The notes under the pieces are model-generated. The model was not told the DNA's origin and made no database searches. It saw only the letters and a list, made by a program, of their open reading frames with translations. Positions 1 through 5,116 of a stretch of 6,511 nt of DNA are shown here, in pieces (within the stretch, counting starts at the first letter, position 1; each line of letters opens with the position of its first letter). The position numbers and the translations under genes were made by a program. Source of the DNA: JAUVZF01 sp964539385. Its GTDB lineage: Bacteria > Planctomycetota > Phycisphaerae > FEN-1346. The stretch spans positions 1-6,511 of the forward strand of contig CAZIJC010000226.1 in the NCBI GenBank assembly GCA_964539385.1, read 5' to 3'.

Positions 1-680
1 CGCCAGACGCCGCACCGGAACGGCTCGCGCTTCTCGACGGCCACGATGTGGACCGGCGCGGGTCCGCTGATCGCCTCGGCCAGGACGGCCTGGTAGAAGG
101 CCATCTGGTTCGTGTACCGGTAGCGGCGGGCGTCGGCCTCGAACCAGTCGAGGGCGTCGCAGGTCTTGAGGTCTACGATGCCGCGGTGGGGGTGCGTCCA
201 GTCGATGCGGATCTGGCACGGCGTACTGCAGTAGTCGGCCCGCACGACGCCCTCAGCCCGGCCGTAGAGCAGGAGGTCGACGGCCCCCGAGTTCATGGCC
301 ACGCCGGAGGCCATCTGCTCGATCAGGTCGACGTGGTCGTGCGAGAGGACGGGCTTGCCTTCGGCCTCGGCCCATTCGCGGGCCGCCTTGGTGTTCGGGC
401 CGTAGGGCTTGCCGGTTTTTGGGTTGCTGGGGCCGCCCAGAGCGAACCGGGCCTCGTAGACGTCGCGGCCTTCGAGGATGCGCGAGTGGGCCGCCCGGCC
501 CACGAGATAGGCCGGTGAGTCCTTGTCTTCGATCAGCCCCAGCGCCTTCTTATGGTGCAGCCACGGGCACTTCATGAAGTCCAGCAGCTGGTGGCTCGAC
601 AGATACTCGCCGGCCTTGCCGTGGTACTCGTCCTCCGCCTCGACGCTGAGAACGCCCAAATCGATGTGCAGGTCGTCCAT
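1..680 (-). CDS. RecE/DUF3799-like PD-(D/E)XK nuclease, C-terminus cut by window edge
   Basis: The reading frame is open from an ATG at 680 to the window edge, giving 226 residues. Seen: a GRAAHSRILEG stretch at about residues 61-71 (H65, E70), D160 in QIRID, the GIVDLKT motif with D170 and K172, and a Q192-xxx-Y196 motif in YTNQMAFYQ. These match in order the H, D, (D/E)xK and QxxxY motifs of the RecE exonuclease VIII C-terminal domain and the DUF3799 family of phage nucleases. Such enzymes resect double-stranded DNA 5' to 3' and usually work with a single-strand annealing protein in phage recombination. No annealing partner is visible, but one could lie beyond position 1. The start is supported by GAGGGAG (complement of 685-691), just upstream of the ATG. 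The gene follows the sigma-factor gene on the same strand with an 86-bp gap that holds a strong stem-loop. The last residues visible (IVAVEKREPF) are typical of the family's late core, so only a short C-terminal part is probably missing. Exact substrate specificity is inference. Confidence 0.85.
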   Translation of the reverse strand, partial: MDDLHIDLGVLSVEAEDEYHGKAGEYLSSHQLLDFMKCPWLHHKKALGLIEDKDSPAYLVGRAAHSRILEGRDVYEARFALGGPSNPKTGKPYGPNTKAAREWAEAEGKPVLSHDHVDLIEQMASGVAMNSGAVDLLLYGRAEGVVRADYCSTPCQIRIDWTHPHRGIVDLKTCDALDWFEADARRYRYTNQMAFYQAVLAEAISGPAPVHIVAVEKREPFRCGVW

Positions 681-694
681 GGTTCTCCCTCGTG

Positions 695-761
695 TCTCCG
701 AAGCAGTTTGCCCCCGGCCGCCTCTGGTTACTTACCCGGCGCAGGGGCAAACTGTCGGAGA
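695..761 (-). repeat. Long inverted repeat / stem-loop before the nuclease gene
   Basis: CAGTTTGCCCC at 704-714 is the exact reverse complement of GGGGCAAACTG at 744-754 (11 bp). Outside it, TCTCCG at 695-700 is the exact reverse complement of CGGAGA at 756-761, with a 3-nt against 1-nt internal bulge between the two stems. The loop is 29 nt (715-743). The element fills most of the gap between the sigma-factor stop (767) and the nuclease start (680) and ends 4 nt before the nuclease Shine-Dalgarno site. No T-run follows on the minus strand, so it does not look like a standard Rho-independent terminator. It could be an mRNA-processing or stability element, a translational control hairpin, or a protein-binding or recombination site. 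The pairing is seen; the role is not known. Confidence 0.75.
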
Positions 762-766
762 AAGGG

Positions 767-1360
767 CTACGGCAGGTAATCGCCGAGGCCCCGGGCCTCG
801 AAGACCTCACGCAGCTTCGCGAGGTGGGTCTCGTAGAACGTGCTGCGCGGCACGCCCCGTTTGCGGGCGACCTGCGCGACGGGCATGGTCGCTAACATTT
901 CGGCGACGTGGCGCAGATCCGCGGGCAAGTCGGCCAGCGCCGCAGCGATGTCCAATTGCAGGTCGGCGCGTTCTTCAGCCGGGCGGGCATACTTGCCGGT
1001 GCGCAGATCGTGCTCGTCCTGGCTGATCGTGGCGATGCGCTGCACGGGCTCGTCTTCGCCGATGTCAATCTCGTCGTTGAGCGAACACTCCTCGCGCCGG
1101 TAGTCGCGCATCTCCATCTGGCGGTGGCGGAGAAGCTTGCTGATCTTGCGGTCGACGAGGCGGGCGACGAACGTGTCCTGGGTCGCCTTGGCTGGATCGA
1201 ACTTCGGCAGCCGCTGGAGCAGGTCCAGGGCGAGGTCGTGCTCGATGTCTTCGACATCGTCTTCTGTGTAGCCCGCCTTGCCGACGAGCTGGCGAGCCTT
1301 GTGGTGAATGCATTCAAGTGCGTAATCGCTGAGTTCGTGCTGCTTCTGTGTGGCGTCCAT
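767..1360 (-). CDS. Sigma-70 family RNA polymerase sigma factor, ECF-like, phage-associated type
   Basis: This 197-residue protein has the two-domain build of a small sigma factor. Residues about 11-90 look like region 2: an acidic helix (DDVEDIEHDLALDLLQRL), then FDPAKATQDTFVARLVDRKI and a basic stretch LLRHRQMEMRDYRRE that would contact the -10 element. Residues about 136-192 look like region 4: ALADLPADLRHVAEML followed by the helix-turn-helix VAQVARKRGVPRSTFYETHL for -35 recognition. An acidic linker with EDEPVQR lies between them. No anti-sigma gene is adjacent. The ATG at 1360 has GGGAGG (complement of 1366-1371) 5 nt upstream, which fixes the start. It lies between a 105-residue unknown gene and a RecE-like nuclease gene, all on one strand, so it probably belongs to a phage or integrative-element cassette and may direct that element's own promoters. 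It could also act as a sigma-like DNA-binding regulator without full sigma activity; I cannot tell which. Confidence 0.8.
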   Translation of the reverse strand: MDATQKQHELSDYALECIHHKARQLVGKAGYTEDDVEDIEHDLALDLLQRLPKFDPAKATQDTFVARLVDRKISKLLRHRQMEMRDYRREECSLNDEIDIGEDEPVQRIATISQDEHDLRTGKYARPAEERADLQLDIAAALADLPADLRHVAEMLATMPVAQVARKRGVPRSTFYETHLAKLREVFEARGLGDYLP

Positions 1361-1365
1361 TTGGA

Positions 1366-1384
1366 CCTCCCGTTGGCCGGGAGG
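1366..1384 (-). promoter_or_regulatory. Hairpin that sequesters the sigma-factor Shine-Dalgarno site
   Basis: CCTCCCG at 1366-1372 and CGGGAGG at 1378-1384 are exact reverse complements separated by TTGGC. In the minus-strand transcript the 3' arm contains GGGAGG, the apparent ribosome-binding site 5 nt before the sigma-factor ATG. A 7-bp GC-rich stem there should hide the site. A second copy of the same anti-Shine-Dalgarno arm (CGGGAGG on the plus strand) occurs at 1411-1417, so alternative pairing is possible. The pairing is seen; control of translation is inferred. Confidence 0.5.
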
Positions 1385-1531
1385 CGTCGCGTGGGTGCCA
1401 ACCGAAGCGGCGGGAGGCGTTGCAGGTTTGCCGCATCTGCGGCACCCACAACGCCTCCACTTCGTGGCCGGTTAGTTGTCAGGTGATGGGAACTGGCTTG
1501 GGTCACATGTGGGGAGCCGACCCCCGGATGC
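1385..1531 (-). other. Structured leader upstream of the sigma-factor gene
   Basis: This non-coding stretch lies between the 105-residue gene and the sigma-factor hairpin. GGAGGCGTTG at 1413-1422 is the exact reverse complement of CAACGCCTCC at 1449-1458 (10 bp). Nested inside is TGCCGC-ATCT-GCGGCA at 1429-1444 (6-bp stem). A competing 9-bp pairing exists between GTGGGTGCC at 1391-1399 and GGCACCCAC at 1441-1449; it uses bases of both other stems, so the structures are mutually exclusive. The decamer CGGGAGGCGT is present twice, at 1378-1387 and 1411-1420. Just after the upstream stop codon there is a weak GGGG/CCCC stem (1511-1524) without a T-run. I saw no convincing promoter here. Confidence 0.55.
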
Positions 1532-1849
1532 TCAGGCGCACACCTCCTCGACGGTCATCCGGAACGGAAGACCGCGCTGAATCTCGATGCAGGGGATCAC
1601 GCCGTCACCCAACGCCTCCATCTGGGCGAACAGGTCGCGGACCTGGGCCTTGAGCGCGAAGTCAGCCTTGGCGACCTCGGGTCGCGGCCCGTTCTCGCCG
1701 CCGAACTTGATCTCGCGGATGACGCGCGGCGGCGGGTCCAGCACCGGCTCGCCGCTGCGGACGACCAGGCCCAGGATGCGGCCGAAGTTCGTCTCCTGCA
1801 TCATTGAAACCAGCTGTTTCCGAGACACCGACAAATCCTGGATTCGCAT
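1532..1849 (-). CDS. Conserved-looking small protein of unknown function, 105 residues
   Basis: I do not recognise a named family. The protein starts MRIQDLSVSRKQLV and is soluble-looking, with no signal peptide or membrane segment. Residues about 9-19 probably form a helix. Residues 20-60 are rich in glycine and proline, with TNFGRILGLVV, a DPPPR turn (38-42) and IKFGGENGPRPE (47-58), and look like a short beta fold. Residues 62-82 form a predicted amphipathic helix, followed by a closing strand region, GLPFRMTVEE. Composition and codon use look like a real gene. The frame is open much further upstream (to 2113), but I chose the ATG at 1849. GGAGGT stands 7 nt before it, and the upstream extension is cysteine- and arginine-rich and lacks protein-like character. 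It is the first gene after the putative -24/-12 promoter and precedes the sigma-factor gene by 171 bp, so it may lead the phage-like cassette. Function unknown. Confidence 0.75.
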   Translation of the reverse strand: MRIQDLSVSRKQLVSMMQETNFGRILGLVVRSGEPVLDPPPRVIREIKFGGENGPRPEVAKADFALKAQVRDLFAQMEALGDGVIPCIEIQRGLPFRMTVEEVCA

Positions 1850-1856
1850 AATCGTT

Positions 1857-1902
1857 ACCTCCGAGTCTTTTGCCGCGGCCACCACGACCGAAGCTCGGGG
1901 GT
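1857..1902 (-). promoter_or_regulatory. Shine-Dalgarno of the 105-residue gene and a leader able to pair with it
   Basis: GGAGGT (complement of 1857-1862) is 7 nt before the ATG at 1849 and decides that start over longer in-frame options. ACCTCCGAG at 1857-1865 can pair with CTCGGGGGT at 1894-1902 at 8 of 9 positions, which would place the ribosome-binding site in a stem with a loop of about 28 nt. A transcript beginning at or upstream of about 1902 would contain both arms. Pairing is seen; a regulatory effect is inferred and weaker than for the sigma-factor leader. Confidence 0.35.
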
Positions 1903-1908
1903 CTAAAT

Positions 1909-1924
1909 AGCGAAGGGTGTGCCA
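1909..1924 (-). promoter_or_regulatory. Candidate sigma-54 (-24/-12) promoter
   Basis: The minus strand reads TGGCACACCCTTCGCT. Compared with the sigma-54 consensus TGGCAC-G-N4-TTGCW it has a complete TGGCAC and the invariant GG and GC separated by exactly 10 nt. It differs by A for G after TGGCAC and by C for T in TTGC. Transcription would start near 1898-1903, giving a leader of about 50 nt for the 105-residue gene. It lies downstream of a gene encoding a sigma-54-activator-type AAA+ protein and downstream of phased repeats placed where enhancer sites usually sit. An overlapping sigma-70 reading (TTCCGA, 17 nt, TATTTA) is poor. One such match can arise by chance, so this is a hypothesis. 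Confidence 0.4.
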
Positions 1925-1974
1925 GTTCGGAAATGGGCACTTTTTCACGCAGAAACAGCGACATTCGCAGTGAG

Positions 1975-2033
1975 AGGACAGATCAGGAAAGACGATCTTG
2001 CGAAGAGGAAAGTCTTCGGAGGCTGGAGGAAAG
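1975..2033. repeat. Helically phased direct-repeat array, candidate enhancer sites
   Basis: AGGAAAG occurs at 1985-1991, 2006-2012 and 2027-2033, exactly 21 bp apart. The match extends to AGGAAAG(A/T)C. A one-mismatch copy, AGGACAG, lies at 1975-1981, 10 bp before the first. All four would face the same side of the helix. The middle copy is embedded in a dyad, CGAAGA-GGAAAG-TCTTCG (2001-2018). The last exact copy abuts the AAA+ gene's stop codon at 2034. Relative to the candidate start near 1898, the array lies about 75-135 bp upstream, the usual range for activator-binding sites of sigma-54 promoters. Confidence 0.45.
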
Positions 2034-4976
2034 TCAGGCCGTGGCCGCGTCTGCCAGGCCGAATGCTCGGTACATCTTCGATGCCTGCGGCTCGCCGACG
2101 CCCATAATCTCACCGGCCCGGCGTTGGAGCCCCGTGCCGTGCGCGAAGCCCTCGTCGCGTGCGATCTCGTCGGCGATCTGCCACAGCTCGCGGCGGCACT
2201 CTTCGTCCGAAAGGTCCTGCACTGCCATGACGATTTCCGTAGGAAGGTCCATGTGCGGGAGGTCTATGGATGCGGCGCCCTCGGTCTTCTTTCGAGCGAC
2301 CGCGGCGGCCACCTTGCTCTGCAACTCGCGGACATTGTCCGGCCACTGGTAGCGCACGAGCGCCAAGAGGCCTTTGTCGGAAAATGGATGCTCGACGCCA
2401 GCGAAGTGCTTCGCGAGAAGGAGGACGTCGCCCCGCCGCTCACGGAGTGGTGGGATGCGAATGCGAACGGGGATGCGGGCGAGGAGGTCGGGGCGCAGGA
2501 GACGGCGCTCGACGGCGTCATCCACATCGGTGTTCGTGGCGAAGATGCAACGAACATCCGGCTCGAATGTCTCGCCGCCAACTTTCGAGACGTCGCGTTT
2601 CTCCAGCACGGAGAGGAAGATGATCTGTAAGTCTTGGGACAAGGCCACAAACTCATCGACGAAGAGCGTGCCGCCGTCTACCTCCACCAAGTACCCGGCC
2701 TTGCCTTTGGGATCGACGCCGCTGATACCATGACCCTTGCCATAACCGATCCATTCCCCACGCTGAATGTTGATGTCTCCTCCGCTGCCACCCGCGTCAA
2801 CCGGCTTGAACGGACTCGCCGCCCGGGCGCTTGAGTCGTGAAGCAACTTCGCGATGTGCGTCTTCCCGACACCTCGCTCGCCCAGAATGAGCACGGCTGC
2901 GCCGTCCTCCATGGCGTTTGCGTGGTGGATATCCTCGAATACCTTGAGCAGCGACGGACTCGATCCGACAACCACCTTGTCCCGGTCGATCTTCATGCGG
3001 TACGCGCGCTGTGCATTGATCCGATTGCGATTGATCGTCGCAGACAGCGCCCTGACGTTGGCTTGAACTGCACTCACAGATGGGCCGGCGACGACGGGCA
3101 GGGTCACGTGGTGCTGTGCGCCGAACTTCTCAAACGCCAAGTCGATGGTCGTCAGGCTCCCGGAAACCGGGAGCGAGATCGACTGTCCGGCCAAGAGATC
3201 GAAAGGTGCAGACTTGGCATCGTCGCTGAAGAGCGTTCCTGCCGGAACCACCGCGACGGCGAGCGCGGCGCCGACACCTTCATTCGACAGCACAGTGCCG
3301 TGCTCCGTTCGCGATGCCGACAGGCAAGGCCAGAGCGGGAGACCGAACTGATTGAGCACAGCGTCGTCGAGCGCTCGAAGATCAGAGACTGGCTCCTTCA
3401 GAATTCGGGTCGCATCTTGTACGGAGGCAGGAACGCGCCCAGCCGCAAGAAGTCGCAGGGCAGCCGGGCACCGCCAGTGGTTTGCCGGCAGCGCCTTTGC
3501 GGCCATCATGCACCAGTTGTATTTGCGGAGGTCAGCGTAAGCGTCGGCATTGGGCGCCTTCAGCCGGGCATGCAGAATGCTTGCAAGCTTCCACAGGACC
3601 GCCGGGAGGACTTCGAGGGCCATATCCTCGATGTGCCACAGCAGCTCCCTGACGTTGATGACTCCGGACTCGGGGTCGACATCCCAACCGTCCTCCTCGC
3701 GGTCGATTGCCCAGGCCAGAAGTGCCTCTTCCGCGTGCGCACGTATCTCGGCCGGCATCGCTTGCAGCTCGCCGCGAAGTGCTCCGAACACAATCTCGCC
3801 CAAGCGGGATAACTGTGTGTCCGGGCGGCACGCCGACAACAACCGCACGGCTTGACCTGGATCGCGCTTGGCCAGCTCCGTAGCCAGGTCCGCGACATTA
3901 GAGCCGACGGCGTCGGCTGAGAGCATCTCGTCGATAGCGCGCACGTGCGGCAGCCATTGGTTCTCGGGCGCGCCGAGGTCGAGGTCTGAAAAGAAGGTCT
4001 GTCGTGCCTCCGGGTTGCTGAGGACCTCGCGGTACGGTGCCGTGTCCACGAGCTGGGGGAATTCGGGATTCTCCTCCAACTCCGCCAGCGAGAGTTTCCG
4101 CGAAGCGTAGTAGTCGGCATCGAGGATCGATTTCACTGCCTCGTCGACGAGCCGGTAAAAGACTCGCGTCTGCTCCTCGCCCGTCTTGAGCTGGGCCTTG
4201 TACGTTATCTTCGGGAACCGCAGCCGCAGCGCACCGCTCAGCCCGCGGATAGCGAATCGAACCTCAACGGAAGAGGCTATGTCGTCCGTGCGAACGTTAA
4301 CGTCGGAGTCGAACGACTCGATCTTTACCTGGGCATCCGACCGAACTTCGTGAAACCGCTCCGCGGCGGGATCGATATAGCGTCGGCTCTGGAACAATGC
4401 GTGATCGATGCTCCGGTATTCCATCGCGGCCGGGCTCGAGAACCTGAGCATGTAGAGGCGGTCGGCGAAGCGGTTGAAGCAGAGAGCCCGCAGTTTCGTG
4501 AGGTCGAACTGGAGCTTACGCACATCGGCCTTCGGGATCTTGAGGAACGCGGAATTGAACTCCTCAAGCTTCTCATCTGTGATGCGCAATCCACCACCCG
4601 CGGTCGTGAAGCGGATGAACCCGCTCTCGTCGCGGACGTAGCGGATGGCCATCGTGTCGACGACCACGTCCTGCCACGAGAACCAGAGTGGCCGCCGCTC
4701 GTCGAAGTCGTAGGCCCGCACCGAGATCTCGCCCTGAAGACCGAGGACGACGTGGATCTCGTCTCTGCCGACCCCGGGATTCCGCGCGAAGACACCGAGG
4801 CGGATCGCAGGCGCGAGCCACGCCCCGTCGAGGCCGGCATCGAGCGTGTCGTAGTCGAACGGCACGGTTGTCTCGTACGTCTGGACCGTGATCTCCCGCT
4901 GGTCTAGGATGCTCTCGGCACGAGGCGCCACCTCCAGGTGCTGGATGTGGTCCCTCGGTTCGTACTGGGAAGGCAT
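2034..4976 (-). CDS. Large AAA+ regulator: unknown N-terminal region, sigma-54-activator-type ATPase, C-terminal HTH
   Basis: This is a 980-residue protein. Residues 1 to about 660 match nothing I recognise. The first 300 or so look beta-rich, about 310-560 look helical (LLSACRPDTQLSRLGEIV; INVRELLWHIEDM), and about 570-650 look beta-rich again. The AAA+ domain begins near 670 (VGSSPSLLKVFEDI). It has Walker A GERGVGKT (699-706), Walker B GGTLFVDEF (768-776), sensor I FATNTD (812-817), arginines R828 and R834 where arginine fingers are expected, PPLRERRGD (842-850) and WPDNVREL (878-885), all hallmarks of bacterial enhancer-binding proteins. The GAFTGA sigma-54-contact loop is replaced by KGHGISGV (747-754), with an extra residue. 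Residues 952-974 (RRAGEIMGV...MYRAFGL) resemble a Fis-type helix-turn-helix. There is no receiver, GAF, PAS or CARF domain that I can identify. The ATG at 4976 has GGAG 9 nt upstream. It follows hsdR by 140 bp on the same strand. It is probably an ATP-driven transcription regulator sensing an unknown signal; a non-transcriptional defence ATPase is the alternative. Confidence 0.85.
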   Translation of the reverse strand: MPSQYEPRDHIQHLEVAPRAESILDQREITVQTYETTVPFDYDTLDAGLDGAWLAPAIRLGVFARNPGVGRDEIHVVLGLQGEISVRAYDFDERRPLWFSWQDVVVDTMAIRYVRDESGFIRFTTAGGGLRITDEKLEEFNSAFLKIPKADVRKLQFDLTKLRALCFNRFADRLYMLRFSSPAAMEYRSIDHALFQSRRYIDPAAERFHEVRSDAQVKIESFDSDVNVRTDDIASSVEVRFAIRGLSGALRLRFPKITYKAQLKTGEEQTRVFYRLVDEAVKSILDADYYASRKLSLAELEENPEFPQLVDTAPYREVLSNPEARQTFFSDLDLGAPENQWLPHVRAIDEMLSADAVGSNVADLATELAKRDPGQAVRLLSACRPDTQLSRLGEIVFGALRGELQAMPAEIRAHAEEALLAWAIDREEDGWDVDPESGVINVRELLWHIEDMALEVLPAVLWKLASILHARLKAPNADAYADLRKYNWCMMAAKALPANHWRCPAALRLLAAGRVPASVQDATRILKEPVSDLRALDDAVLNQFGLPLWPCLSASRTEHGTVLSNEGVGAALAVAVVPAGTLFSDDAKSAPFDLLAGQSISLPVSGSLTTIDLAFEKFGAQHHVTLPVVAGPSVSAVQANVRALSATINRNRINAQRAYRMKIDRDKVVVGSSPSLLKVFEDIHHANAMEDGAAVLILGERGVGKTHIAKLLHDSSARAASPFKPVDAGGSGGDINIQRGEWIGYGKGHGISGVDPKGKAGYLVEVDGGTLFVDEFVALSQDLQIIFLSVLEKRDVSKVGGETFEPDVRCIFATNTDVDDAVERRLLRPDLLARIPVRIRIPPLRERRGDVLLLAKHFAGVEHPFSDKGLLALVRYQWPDNVRELQSKVAAAVARKKTEGAASIDLPHMDLPTEIVMAVQDLSDEECRRELWQIADEIARDEGFAHGTGLQRRAGEIMGVGEPQASKMYRAFGLADAATA

Positions 4977-4982
4977 ATTCCG

Positions 4983-5057
4983 CTACTCCGATCCCCGAGT
5001 AAGATTCCCGTTCACCAGGCGATCAATGGCGTCCGAAACCGCGCCGACGGCTTCCAT
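4983..5057 (-). CDS. Possible very small ORF (24 residues), or 3' remnant, before the AAA+ gene
   Basis: ATG at 5057 to TAG at 4983 encodes 24 residues starting MEAVGAVSDAIDRLVNGN. The same frame stays open upstream through the end of hsdR with no ATG, GTG or TTG. The stretch just before the ATG (GDFATTLCNAGLNAPDSPGL) also looks protein-like, with mostly G or C at third codon positions. The stop lies 6 nt before the AAA+ start, and the AAA+ Shine-Dalgarno GGAG overlaps its last codons, an arrangement that would permit translational coupling. No good ribosome-binding site precedes the ATG. It could be a true small gene, the tail of a decayed gene, or a frameshifted gene beginning at the GTG at 5116. 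Low confidence. Confidence 0.25.
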   Translation of the reverse strand: MEAVGAVSDAIDRLVNGNLTRGSE

Positions 5058-5116
5058 GAGGCCGGGCGAATCGGGAGCGTTCAGCCCGGCATTGCACAGT
5101 GTAGTGGCGAAGTCAC

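Noticed and set aside
892..1506. Minus-strand 204-codon frame overlapping the sigma-factor gene.
   Set aside because: It is an arginine-, serine- and threonine-rich shadow of the sigma-factor reading frame with no domain. Only the 767-1360 frame shows sigma regions 2 and 4.
1511..1524. GGGG-AGCCGA-CCCC stem after the 105-residue gene as a terminator.
   Set aside because: The stem is only 4 bp and no T-run follows on the minus strand. It is too weak to call.
1348..1653. Plus-strand frame with a CRICG stretch resembling half of a zinc ribbon, in the sigma-factor leader.
   Set aside because: Only one CxxC pair is present, the frame runs antisense into the 105-residue gene, there is no ribosome-binding site, and the bases are better explained by nested inverted repeats.
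1904..1932. Sigma-70 promoter (TTCCGA, 17 nt, TATTTA) upstream of the 105-residue gene.
   Set aside because: Each hexamer matches the consensus at only about half its positions. The overlapping -24/-12 reading fits better, though neither is proven.
1850..2113. In-frame upstream extension of the 105-residue gene to an ATG at 2113.
   Set aside because: It would overlap the AAA+ gene's 3' end, is cysteine- and arginine-rich without protein-like pattern, and ignores the strong GGAGGT site before the ATG at 1849.
2838..3812. Plus-strand open frame of 324 codons opposite the AAA+ gene.
   Set aside because: It lies wholly antisense to the well-supported AAA+ coding frame, has shadow-type composition and no recognisable motif. 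Long antisense frames are common in GC-rich genes.
4350..4907. Plus-strand 185-codon frame opposite the N-terminal part of the AAA+ gene.
   Set aside because: It is antisense to a confident coding region, has charge-rich shadow composition and no identifiable start signal.
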